Shown: positions 1 to 5,073, counted from the stretch's first letter. The stretch is DNA of 11,777 bases from an uncultured Dokdonia sp. (GCA_937124495.1 CAKZKZ010000844.1:1-11777), one strand, 5' to 3'. Translations and numbers: made by a program. Notes: generated by a model not told the origin, from the sequence alone.

Positions 1-19
1 AAGTGATTTCAAATCACTT
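1..19. repeat. perfect 9-bp dyad at window edge
   Basis: The first 19 bases form a perfect inverted repeat (arm AAGTGATTT, single C at the centre). It lies about 85 bases before the small DNA-binding gene and could be an operator for that protein or the stem of a terminator from a gene to the left. No T-run follows directly, so a terminator is less likely. Confidence 0.5.
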
Positions 20-105
20 CTAGATGTACATATCGAGAGGGGATGTTATGTCCCTATAATATTCATCCATATACTGAAACCTGCACAGTATTATAATCAG
101 TTGTT

Positions 106-465
106 ATGGAAAATAATAAATTCTATGAATTAAAAGAGTTAAGAAACATTCTACCAATTACCGATCAGCGAACCATTATTAAATGGTTAAGTGATCATCA
201 CATTCCTACCCAAACTATTGCGGGTAAAAAAGTAGTCCATCGATTTATGGTCGATATGGAAATTGATAAATCACTTGTCAAAGAATTAAAACAGAAATAT
301 CCAGATAAATGGGAAGAGCTATATACCTGTTATCAAGATAATGATCGTTTAGGCTATCTATTATTACTAGATGATGAATTCGTACCTACTAAGCGCTACG
401 AATCTATTTTAATAAAGGAAGTTGAACAAAAGTCTAGCCTTGCAGCTAAATTTCTAAAAGGATAA
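106..465 (+). CDS. small DNA-binding protein, excisionase-like
   Basis: A 119-residue soluble protein. Residues about 8-50 (YELKELRNILP..DQRTIIKWLSDHHIP) read as a helix-turn-helix of the MerR/AlpA/excisionase kind, followed by a beta-hairpin-like stretch (TQTIAGKKVVHRF) that would be the wing. The rest is charged and helical with no motif I know. It ends 4 bases before the tyrosine recombinase gene, so the two are almost certainly co-transcribed and probably translationally coupled. A small winged-helix gene directly ahead of an integrase is the usual setting of a recombination directionality factor, which bends att-site DNA and favours excision. That role is inferred from position and fold impression. 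A repressor or plain DNA-binding accessory protein is possible. Confidence 0.7.
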   Translation: MENNKFYELKELRNILPITDQRTIIKWLSDHHIPTQTIAGKKVVHRFMVDMEIDKSLVKELKQKYPDKWEELYTCYQDNDRLGYLLLLDDEFVPTKRYESILIKEVEQKSSLAAKFLKG

Positions 466-469
466 GGGG

Positions 470-1834
470 ATGACAAAGAAAAAATTGCCTATTAGAAATA
501 AAAAGCACAAAGGACTAATGATTTATTGTGCTAATAATAAATGCAAAAAGTATTTTACGTGGACAGAACAAACCCTTGAGGTAGATGGTAAAAAAAGATC
601 CCAACACGCTACTTGTGGTATATCGGGATACAGTTATACAAGATGTAAGTCAATAGATAAGCACGTTTTTAAATCCAGAGTGCATATACCAGGAACTGCT
701 AAAGGAACAATAAGTAAAACATTAAAAGCAGAAACCTATAATGATGCTGTGGTAGAGGCTATTGCTTTTGAAAAAGAAGTAAAAAACAAAACACTAGATG
801 TGAGTGTGCCGTTAATCCCTAAAAAAAAAACTCATAACCATGTGTATTTAGCATCTGCGCAATCAGCGTATATTCTCTTTTTAGAAAACATTAATGTAGC
901 AGATCATCTGAAAAAAAATAGATCAAAGAGTCATATTAAAGAAGTCTTTAAGTCACTAACTTTATTTAATGAAGCATTGAAGAAAAAAAAAATAAAGACC
1001 CCCTTAACACGAATGCTTCAAATAAATGATGATCATGTAGGTTATTTCCATACGTATCTCTTAAATAATAAAGGATATGCTAATAAGACTTACAATAATA
1101 AAATGAATGTTTTAAAAAGCTTTTTTGCTTGGGCTATCATTGAGTTTGAACTTAGTATGACTAGCCCATTTGCTAAAGCTAGAAATAGAACAGTGACTAA
1201 ACAGAATGATACTATCAGAATCGAAGAATATAAGAAATTGTTATCAATAATATCTTCTGAAAATGGTATTACTTATGAAGGGAAGAAAAGAAAAAATAGA
1301 TATAGATCTTGGTTAAAATCTGCTATTGAATTAGGGTTGCATACAGGAGGAAGGAGAGAAGAGATCATTAATTTGAAATGGAGTATGATAAAATATATGA
1401 ATGAAGAACCTAGTTATATGGAAGTTCCTAATTTAAAAGTAGAACGTAATAAGGGAGATGGTTTTAATGATGATGTTCCTCCTAAAATTATTCCAATCAC
1501 AGTAGATTTATTAGAATTATTAAACCGTTTAGGGTTTGAAGAAAAAAATGATACTGATGAATATGTATTAGATATAAATAGAGATTTAAGTCTTGTTGTA
1601 TTAGTACAACAATTATCTAAAGGATTTTCACATTTTTATGGCTTATTAAGGACTGGTCGTAATATTCAATTTAAACATTTAAGAAAAACCTATATTAGCT
1701 ATATGAAATTAGCGATGGGATCAGAAACTGGAAATCTAACATCTCATTCTGCAAATGAGGTTATTGATAAGCATTATATTGATAAAAAAGTAATAGCCAA
1801 TGCTCAGAGAAAATTTAAACTTTTTAAAAATTAG
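470..1834 (+). CDS. tyrosine recombinase / phage-type integrase
   Basis: A 454-residue site-specific recombinase that would cut and rejoin DNA through a phosphotyrosine link. Residues 20-59 carry C20, C25, C49 and C59 in a zinc-ribbon-like spacing. Residues about 125-240 look like the helical core-binding domain. The catalytic domain shows TGGRREE with R295, KHLRKTY with R405, SH at H426, and nucleophile Y436 in DKHYID. The usual box II histidine (HxxR) is replaced by lysine 402, a tolerated variant. The start is supported by AAAAGGA about 7 bases upstream, overlapping the end of the excisionase-like gene. It is convergent with the tRNA array on the minus strand, about 180 bases beyond its stop, as expected for an element integrated at or carrying tRNA genes. 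The Cys cluster may be an extra DNA-binding module. The exact subfamily is not resolved. Confidence 0.93.
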   Translation: MTKKKLPIRNKKHKGLMIYCANNKCKKYFTWTEQTLEVDGKKRSQHATCGISGYSYTRCKSIDKHVFKSRVHIPGTAKGTISKTLKAETYNDAVVEAIAFEKEVKNKTLDVSVPLIPKKKTHNHVYLASAQSAYILFLENINVADHLKKNRSKSHIKEVFKSLTLFNEALKKKKIKTPLTRMLQINDDHVGYFHTYLLNNKGYANKTYNNKMNVLKSFFAWAIIEFELSMTSPFAKARNRTVTKQNDTIRIEEYKKLLSIISSENGITYEGKKRKNRYRSWLKSAIELGLHTGGRREEIINLKWSMIKYMNEEPSYMEVPNLKVERNKGDGFNDDVPPKIIPITVDLLELLNRLGFEEKNDTDEYVLDINRDLSLVVLVQQLSKGFSHFYGLLRTGRNIQFKHLRKTYISYMKLAMGSETGNLTSHSANEVIDKHYIDKKVIANAQRKFKLFKN

Positions 1835-1867
1835 GGTATAGAGAGATATTAAGGTTTAATATTGTTG

Positions 1868-1905
1868 AAACCCTACGTTAAATCCGTACGTTAAACCCTA
1901 CGTTA
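1868..1905 (+). repeat. three tandem 13-nt repeats after integrase
   Basis: The 13-mer AAACCCTACGTTA occurs at 1868-1880 and 1893-1905, and a variant, AATCCGTACGTTA, lies between them at 1881-1893. An inverted partial copy, GTAGGGTTT, lies at 1948-1956. Short repeats in both orientations close behind an integrase gene resemble arm-type binding sites for the integrase or excisionase at an attachment site. That function is inferred from position only. Confidence 0.65.
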
Positions 1906-2011
1906 TTTGAAGATAAGTTGATTTTGAAGAATTGGAATTGGAATAATGTAGGGTTTAAAGTATTGATTTTTAGTATTTTAAACTTTTTATTTCTTTTTTT
2001 TAATAGTTTTA

Positions 2012-2083
2012 GGTGTTTTCGGGATTCGAACCCTGTTATCTAGATTCACAGTCTAGTACTTTACCACATAAGTTAAAAACACC
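2012..2083 (-). tRNA. tRNA-His(GTG)
   Basis: The anticodon arm CTAGA/TCTAG closes the loop CTGTGAA, giving anticodon GTG. The acceptor reads GGTGTTT against AAACACC. Taking the first G as G-1 restores T8-A9 and a 4-bp D stem, and pairs G-1 with C73, the identity element of histidyl-tRNA synthetase. The T loop is TTCGAAT, but its stem is weak (three GC pairs, then mismatches). No CCA is encoded. This is the last tRNA of the array and the one nearest the integrase, so its 3' end is a candidate attachment site. Confidence 0.88.
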
Positions 2084-2117
2084 ATATTCACGTTCATAGA
2101 AACGAACGTTTTTTTGA

Positions 2118-2187
2118 TAACCCGATAGGATTCGAACCTATACTACCAGAGTCAAAGTCTAGTATGCTGCCGTTACATCACAGGTTA
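2118..2187 (-). tRNA. tRNA-Gln(TTG)
   Basis: The acceptor TAACCTG pairs with CGGGTTA. The anticodon stem CTAGA/TCTGG holds the loop CTTTGAC, giving anticodon TTG. The T arm has loop TTCGAAT. The D arm and anticodon-stem backbone closely resemble the tRNA-Gly(TCC) at 4572-4644, suggesting a shared origin. The discriminator reads T and no CCA is encoded. Confidence 0.9.
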
Positions 2188-2236
2188 ATATCTTTTCTTA
2201 GATGCATATACTCAATTAAGATTTATACGTCATCAT

Positions 2237-2272
2237 AAAAACAAACCGTAGCTATGGCTATGCTTTGTTTTT
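2237..2272. terminator. long hairpin inside tRNA array
   Basis: Arms AAAAACAAA (2237-2245) and TTTGTTTTT (2264-2272) pair perfectly around an inner GTAGC/GCTAT stem with a 4-base loop. It has the A-tract/T-tract shape of a bidirectional terminator. It lies between tRNA-Arg(ACG) and tRNA-Gln, so it would lower expression of the last two tRNAs or act as a processing stem. Confidence 0.5.
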
Positions 2273-2344
2273 ATTCTTTGTCTAAAACAAAAATCCTTCA
2301 TTTTTCTTAAGAGTACTTGTATCTATGAAAAGGTATGATTTTGC

Positions 2345-2415
2345 AGATCTAAAAGGAGTTGAACCCTTACTTCAAGGTTCGTAGCCTTGCGTGCTATCCA
2401 TTACACCATAGATCT
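2345..2415 (-). tRNA. tRNA-Arg(ACG)
   Basis: The acceptor AGATCTA pairs perfectly with TAGATCT. The anticodon stem CAAGG/CCTTG holds the loop CTACGAA, giving ACG, which would need A34-to-inosine editing to read CGN codons. The T loop is TTCAACT rather than TTCGAAT. The discriminator is G. It is the first tRNA downstream of the large structured RNA on the transcript. Confidence 0.9.
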
Positions 2416-2420
2416 AGATG

Positions 2421-2498
2421 GTACGCTACTTTGCATAGAAATCAAGAAATTAAAAGGCAACCTATACCTATATATGCTATGCAAGATTCGTAGCGTAC
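2421..2498 (-). repeat. 17-bp two-part inverted repeat of tRNA length
   Basis: GTACGCTAC (2421-2429) pairs with GTAGCGTAC (2490-2498), and TTGCATAG (2431-2438) pairs with CTATGCAA (2477-2484). This gives a two-part stem with a small asymmetric bulge and a 38-base loop. The unit is 78 nt, about tRNA size, with an acceptor-like outer helix but no recognisable D, anticodon or T arm. It sits between tRNA-Arg(ACG) and the large RNA and may be a processing stem or a tRNA-like relic. Confidence 0.6.
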
Positions 2499-2552
2499 GC
2501 CCCAACTAATTTTTTTGTTAAGTTGATTATATGCATCATCATTATTTTTAAA

Positions 2553-2572
2553 TACGCTTTCGCGAAAGCGTA
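2553..2572. repeat. 20-bp perfect palindrome
   Basis: TACGCTTTCGCGAAAGCGTA is self-complementary. Its 16-base core, CGCTTTCGCGAAAGCG, recurs at 10136-10151 in unrelated intergenic DNA, so it is a dispersed element and not part of the tRNA array. I believe the same core is common between flavobacterial genes, but that is from memory. Its role is unknown. Confidence 0.8.
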
Positions 2573-2579
2573 CTCAGAA

Positions 2580-3500
2580 AGAATCACGTATGATGTCTTG
2601 TATTATTTTAAAAAAGCGATTTGAGAATACCGTCACTTTTAGATATGCTTTCCGAGAATTATAGCCAGGGCTTTCCCTCGTTTTCCACGCTTTTCCTTTT
2701 CGTATGGAGGAAGCACGTACATATCTGATGCCTATTTACATTATAACCGTTCGGCAACTTAGACTAGGCTTGCATAGCGGCTCTATACGTCCGCACTTTG
2801 CAACTACAGGGGTTGGCTCCCCCACCTTTAACAAGCGTCCCTTCCTAGGGCGGCTTGAAAGAATGTTTACCACATAACAAAGGTTTGCGACCTTCACTAT
2901 CCCATCTATTGCAATGGGTTTAGGCAACTACTAACTGTTATAACATCCAAAGTCTTTTGCGACTGTTGCAGATTGAACTGCTCTCTTCTATAGTTTGAAA
3001 TATAGCGCCTCTACCAATTGGGCTAAAAGACACATAGTGTCTTTCTAGGACTCGAACCTAGACGTACAGGTTGACCTAGAAGAAGGGCTTTGGAAATGGC
3101 TTCATGGATTTTTGCCCACAAAATACCAACCTTCTCCTTGTAAGCTTCTCAGCTTACGGTATATTACATCACCGGGCAGTTTCCTGCTGGGTAACGCTCA
3201 ATACTACAATCTGCCCCATACTAATGGATAGTTATTATGTGACTAATTGCTACAACATTTCCTATTGATGTCTCCATCTCAAGCCTATTTTTGAAAGTCG
3301 GCTATAGCTCCCTAAATCTTCTCGGCGGTTGCCCCTGAATCCTAGTGGAAATATGTTTGTTGCTTGCTTATGTGTACTCTTCTCTGTAAAAAGAAAAAAA
3401 TCTCTATCTGCTGTGCCAGCATATAGATTTATCCTTGTTGCCAAGTTTATCTAAGGACGATAAGCCGCCCCTACTTTTTCACAACGTGAAATAGTAATCG
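2580..3500 (-). ncRNA. large structured RNA, GOLLD/ROOL-like candidate
   Basis: About 0.9 kb between tRNA-Leu(TAA) and tRNA-Arg(ACG) has no convincing gene, is visibly less AT-rich than the flanks, and is dense in hairpins. On the minus strand I see: GTAAGC/GCTTAC near 3140; GCAG-GAAA-CTGC, a GNRA tetraloop, near 3180; TTTCAC/GTGAAA near 3483; CAAGC-CCCT-AGGA-AGGG-GCTTG with a symmetric internal loop near 2845; GGGG/CCCC near 2815; nested TTGCA-GCGG/CCGC-TGCAA near 2785; CCCAT/ATGGG near 2910; and a long-range AGATATG/CATATCT pair at about 2640 and 2725. Large ornate RNAs of the GOLLD and ROOL classes are known to lie beside phage tRNA clusters and now to form multimeric cages. Membership here is inferred from context and structure, not sequence matching. 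A tRNA-like domain sits inside it. The ends are approximate. Confidence 0.6.
2952..3061 (-). ncRNA. tRNA-like domain, anticodon TCA, possibly permuted
   Basis: A D arm (GCCCAATTGGTAGAGGC) and an anticodon arm (CTATA, TTTCAAA, CTATAG) follow a 5' acceptor strand TGTCTTT at 3026-3032, giving anticodon TCA, which reads UGA. Read linearly (2952-3031), the acceptor GTCTTTT/AAAAGAC pairs. However, the T arm is poor (GCAG-TTCAAT-CTGC) and nine extra bases follow it. Read as permuted, an ideal 3' half lies just upstream on the transcript: T arm CTAGG-TTCGAGT-CCTAG (3045-3061) joined directly to AAAGACA (3038-3044). That strand pairs all seven bases of the acceptor across a 5-base linker. The second reading fits tRNA geometry better. 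It could be a Trp- or opal-suppressor-like tRNA, a permuted tRNA, or a non-charging tRNA mimic within the large RNA. Confidence 0.5.
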
Positions 3501-3507
3501 TTATAGT

Positions 3508-3579
3508 ACTCCACCTTGGATTCGAACCAAGAAATCACAGGGCTTAAACCTGCTGCCTTTTCCATTTGGCCAGCGGAGC
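3508..3579 (-). tRNA. tRNA-Leu(TAA), short variable loop
   Basis: The acceptor GCTCCGC/GTGGAGT has GU pairs at two positions. The anticodon stem GCAGG/CCTGT holds the loop TTTAAGC, giving TAA. The T arm is CTTGG-TTCGAAT-CCAAG and the discriminator is A. The variable region is only 5 bases, whereas bacterial leucine tRNAs normally carry a long variable arm. Position 37 is G, where A is normal after A36. It lies directly before the large RNA on the transcript. Confidence 0.88.
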
Positions 3580-3609
3580 ATTTGATGCGTTTATTATCAA
3601 CACATCATA

Positions 3610-3685
3610 TGGTACAGGAAGAGAGATTCGAACTCTCAGGAGCTTGATTCTAAATCAAGAGCGTCTACCGTTCCGCCATTCCTGC
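3610..3685 (-). tRNA. tRNA-Leu(TAG) with encoded CCA, short variable loop
   Basis: The acceptor GCAGGAA/TTCCTGT is followed by A73 and an encoded CCA, the only clear one in the array. The D arm (TGGCGGAACGGTAGACGC) is typical of leucine tRNA. The anticodon stem CTTGA/TCAAG holds TTTAGAA, giving TAG with A37 where G37 is usual. The variable region is only CTCCT, so the long leucine variable arm has been lost. Confidence 0.9.
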
Positions 3686-3693
3686 AAATTTGT

Positions 3694-3764
3694 TGGAGTA
3701 TCAGGATTCGAACCTGAGACCTCTACCATGTAAGGGTAGCACTCTACCGCTGAGTTATACTCCA
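3694..3764 (-). tRNA. tRNA-Val(TAC)
   Basis: The acceptor TGGAGTA pairs perfectly with TACTCCA. The anticodon stem CTACC/GGTAG holds CTTACAT, giving TAC with normal A37. The T loop TTCGAAT and discriminator A are standard. Its anticodon arm is nearly identical to that of the armless element at 3887-3941, which appears to be a decayed copy of this gene. Confidence 0.93.
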
Positions 3765-3775
3765 AATTAATATGT

Positions 3776-3848
3776 TGGGGCATTAGGATTCGAACCTAAA
3801 ACCTCCGGTTAATGAGACCGGCACGCTAGCCAATTGCGTCATACCCCA
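3776..3848 (-). tRNA. tRNA-Met(CAT) or Ile(CAT)
   Basis: The acceptor TGGGGTA/TGCCCCA has one GT pair. The anticodon stem CCGGT/ACCGG holds CTCATTA, giving CAT. Position 37 is T instead of the nearly universal A (t6A site) after T36. It looks elongator-like, with a paired first base. Whether C34 is lysidine-modified for isoleucine cannot be told from sequence. Confidence 0.9.
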
Positions 3849-3860
3849 AGTTGATATCGT

Positions 3861-3956
3861 ATGTATAATTGTAGTATGTAGCATAAAGCACGAGTCTGAA
3901 CCTTCTACCATATAAGGGTAGTGCTCAGACCTAAGCGTGCTTTTAGTATTATACAT
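3861..3956 (-). ncRNA. armless tRNA-like relic, anticodon TAT
   Basis: The core at 3887-3941 folds as one rod: AGCACG/CGTGCT at the base, GTCTGA/TCAGAC in the middle, and anticodon arm CTACC-CTTATAT-GGTAG at the tip. It has no D or T arm. The anticodon arm differs from tRNA-Val(TAC) by one base in 17, turning TAC into TAT (isoleucine). A further outer stem, ATGTATAAT (3861-3869) with ATTATACAT (3948-3956), extends the structure. It is most likely a degenerating tRNA-Val duplicate. Armless functional tRNAs are known only from some animal mitochondria, so activity is doubtful. Confidence 0.55.
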
Positions 3957-3960
3957 TTGT

Positions 3961-4033
3961 TGAGGTATTGGGACTCGAACCCAAAACCACCGAGGCATCA
4001 GCTCGGTACGCTAACCAATTGCGCCATACCTCA
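3961..4033 (-). tRNA. tRNA-Ile(GAT)
   Basis: The acceptor TGAGGTA pairs perfectly with TACCTCA. The anticodon stem CCGAG/CTCGG holds CTGATGC, giving GAT. Position 37 is G, where isoleucine tRNAs have A37 for t6A. The T loop is TTCGAGT and the discriminator is A. Confidence 0.92.
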
Positions 4034-4057
4034 ATTTATAGTTGAATTGGTATTAGT

Positions 4058-4128
4058 ACTCCATAAGGGGATCGAACCCTTGTCGTCCGGTAGAAAGCCG
4101 GGTGCACTAACCACTATGCTAATGGAGC
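4058..4128 (-). tRNA. tRNA-Glu(TTC)
   Basis: The acceptor is GCTCCAT/ATGGAGT. The anticodon stem CCCGG/CCGGA has a C27-A43 mismatch. The loop CTTTCTA gives TTC, and position 37 is T instead of A. The T arm AAGGG-TTCGATC-CCCTT is good. It shares the C27-A43 and T37 oddities with tRNA-Asp. Confidence 0.9.
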
Positions 4129-4136
4129 ATTATTGC

Positions 4137-4151
4137 CTAAGAGGCAGGATT
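4137..4151. repeat. 15-nt copy of tRNA-Pro 3' end
   Basis: CTAAGAGGCAGGATT at 4137-4151 is repeated exactly at 4219-4233, where it is the acceptor and T-arm end of tRNA-Pro. The copy has no complete tRNA attached. It may be the relic of a duplicated tRNA or a short direct repeat left by recombination at the tRNA 3' end. Confidence 0.7.
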
Positions 4152-4181
4152 GACCTTATCTTTCCTGCGACTACTCATTGA

Positions 4182-4212
4182 GAATCAAATTCAAGAACAC
4201 TTGATTTGATTC
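4182..4212. repeat. 13-bp hairpin between Glu and Pro tRNAs
   Basis: GAATCAAA (4182-4189) pairs with TTTGATTC (4205-4212), and TCAAG pairs with CTTGA, with one bulged T and a 4-base loop. It could be a processing stem between tRNA-Pro and tRNA-Glu on the transcript. No strong T-run marks it as a terminator. Confidence 0.55.
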
Positions 4213-4218
4213 TTTCGT

Positions 4219-4289
4219 CTAAGAGGCAGGATTCGAACCTGCAACCTCCCGCGTCCAAGGCGGGTAAACAGCCATTGTTATTCTCCTAG
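4219..4289 (-). tRNA. tRNA-Pro(TGG)
   Basis: The acceptor is CTAGGAG/CTCTTAG. The anticodon stem CCCGC/GCGGG holds CTTGGAC, giving TGG. Position 37 is A, whereas proline tRNAs normally have G37, the m1G site made by TrmD that keeps the reading frame. The T arm GCAGG-TTCGAAT-CCTGC is strong. Confidence 0.9.
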
Positions 4290-4395
4290 AGATACAGTAC
4301 TAGTAATATGTATACTGTTTTAAGATATCTAGAGCCTGTGCATTGCGATCACAAACCCTAGATGAAAGTCCCTTCTAGACTCTATATGTTATAGC
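4290..4395. other. structured spacer without gene in tRNA array
   Basis: This spacer of about 105 bases between tRNA-Asp and tRNA-Pro holds no foldable tRNA. It has a hairpin ACAGTA/TACTGT (4294-4318) and several CTAGA/TCTAG elements near 4328-4380 that can pair with one another. It may be a decayed tRNA or a processing spacer. Confidence 0.4.
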
Positions 4396-4467
4396 AGTAC
4401 CGATGGGATTCGAACCCACAACCTTCCGAGAGACAGTCGGGCGCACTAGCCGTTGTGCTACGATACT
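4396..4467 (-). tRNA. tRNA-Asp(GTC)
   Basis: The acceptor AGTATCG/CGGTACT has one GT pair and the D stem is GCAC/GTGC. The anticodon stem CCCGA/TCGGA has a C27-A43 mismatch. The loop CTGTCTC gives GTC with T37 instead of A37. The discriminator is G, the aspartate identity base. Confidence 0.9.
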
Positions 4468-4473
4468 ATAAGA

Positions 4474-4543
4474 ATACCTACTAAGATTCGAACTTAGACT
4501 TAGGGATTAGAAATCCCTTGTGCTTCCGTTACACCATAGATAT
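4474..4543 (-). tRNA. tRNA-Arg(TCT)
   Basis: The acceptor is ATATCTA/TAGGTAT. The anticodon stem AGGGA/TCCCT holds TTTCTAA, giving TCT for AGA/AGG, with normal A37. The T stem CTAAG/CTTAG is short on GC. The discriminator reads T, which is unusual. Confidence 0.9.
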
Positions 4544-4571
4544 GTGTTGATTTACCAATAAAATCATGTTG

Positions 4572-4644
4572 AGCAGTTACTGAGATTCGAACTCAGACCT
4601 AAAGAGTGGAGGTCTATTATGCTGCCATTAACACCATAACTGCT
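4572..4644 (-). tRNA. tRNA-Gly(TCC)-like, C33
   Basis: The acceptor AGCAGTT pairs with AACTGCT. The D arm and stem positions match the tRNA-Gln at 2118-2187 closely. The anticodon stem ATAGA/TCTTT has a T-T mismatch, and the loop CCTCCAC aligns to give TCC. Position 33 is C instead of the near-invariant T. It may be a glycine tRNA made from a Gln-type scaffold or a partly decayed gene. Its charging specificity is uncertain. Confidence 0.75.
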
Positions 4645-4649
4645 TATGT

Positions 4650-4730
4650 GGAAGTAGTAGGACTCGAACCTACACGCTTTAAAAGACTTGATTTACAGTC
4701 AAGGGAGCCAACCAATTGCTCAATACTTCC
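4650..4730 (-). tRNA. tRNA-Tyr(GTA)
   Basis: The acceptor is GGAAGTA/TACTTCC. The anticodon stem CTTGA/TCAAG holds CTGTAAA, giving GTA. A 13-base variable arm with its own CTTT/AAAG stem is the class II form expected for bacterial tyrosine tRNA. The discriminator is A. Confidence 0.95.
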
Positions 4731-4740
4731 AAGTAATAGA

Positions 4741-4812
4741 GACAAGAACGAGATTCGAACTCATAAATAACGGATTTGCAATCCGTCGCCTTAACCATTC
4801 AGCCACCTTGTC
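4741..4812 (-). tRNA. tRNA-Cys(GCA)
   Basis: The acceptor is GACAAGG/TCTTGTC. The anticodon stem ACGGA/TCCGT holds TTGCAAA, giving GCA. The discriminator is T (U73), the cysteine identity base. Confidence 0.94.
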
Positions 4813-4818
4813 TTTTGC

Positions 4819-4890
4819 GATACTGATAGGATTCGAACCTATACTTTGAGAGTTAACAGCTCCCAGCTCTACCAGTTAAGCTACAGTATC
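4819..4890 (-). tRNA. tRNA-Asn(GTT)
   Basis: The acceptor GATACTG pairs with CAGTATC. The anticodon stem GGGAG/CTCTC holds CTGTTAA, giving GTT with normal A37. The discriminator is G, as expected for asparagine. The D arm GCTTAACTGGTAGAGC is regular. Confidence 0.94.
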
Positions 4891-4896
4891 GTTTGC

Positions 4897-4982
4897 GGAG
4901 AACAAAGGGATCGAACCTTCACTGCTATGACACAGACTCGCTTAGCAGGCGAGCGCAACAAACCAGTATTTGCCTATTCTCC
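4897..4982 (-). tRNA. tRNA-Ser(GCT)
   Basis: The acceptor is GGAGAAT/GTTCTCC. The anticodon stem CTCGC/GCGAG holds CTGCTAA, giving GCT. A long variable arm and discriminator G fit seryl-tRNA synthetase recognition. Length is 86 nt. Confidence 0.94.
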
Positions 4983-4987
4983 ATAGC

Positions 4988-5073
4988 GGAAGGATCGGGA
5001 GTCGAACCCACACGAGTCGTTAGCTCCTAACTGTTTTCAAGACAGCGACCACCGCCAGTTGGCTTGCCCTTCC
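4988..5073 (-). tRNA. tRNA-Ser(TGA)
   Basis: The acceptor is GGAAGGG/TCCTTCC. The anticodon stem GCTGT/ACAGT holds CTTGAAA, giving TGA. It has a long variable arm and discriminator G, and is 86 nt long. It is separated from the next serine tRNA by only about four bases. Confidence 0.94.

Noticed and set aside
1860..1956. CRISPR-like repeats
   Set aside because: Three short repeats are directly adjacent without unique spacers, so this is not a CRISPR array.
2736..2927. 63-residue open frame on the minus strand
   Set aside because: It overlaps the hairpin-rich RNA region, has no coding-like composition or start signal, and the stems cross it. Treated as a chance frame in a structured RNA.
3262..3444. 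60-residue open frame on the minus strand
   Set aside because: Also inside the structured RNA, with no recognisable protein features.
2580..3500. Group I intron or tmRNA as explanation of the structured region
   Set aside because: I found no 5' acceptor partner further upstream for the 3045-3061 T arm, no tag-peptide frame ending in Ala-Ala, and no intron core that I recognise. The permuted arrangement still leaves a two-piece tmRNA-like RNA open, but with low support.
3783..4181. Open frames on both strands across 3783-4181
   Set aside because: They run through tRNA-Met, the armless element, tRNA-Ile and tRNA-Glu. Their peptide patterns are the translated T-arm sequences.
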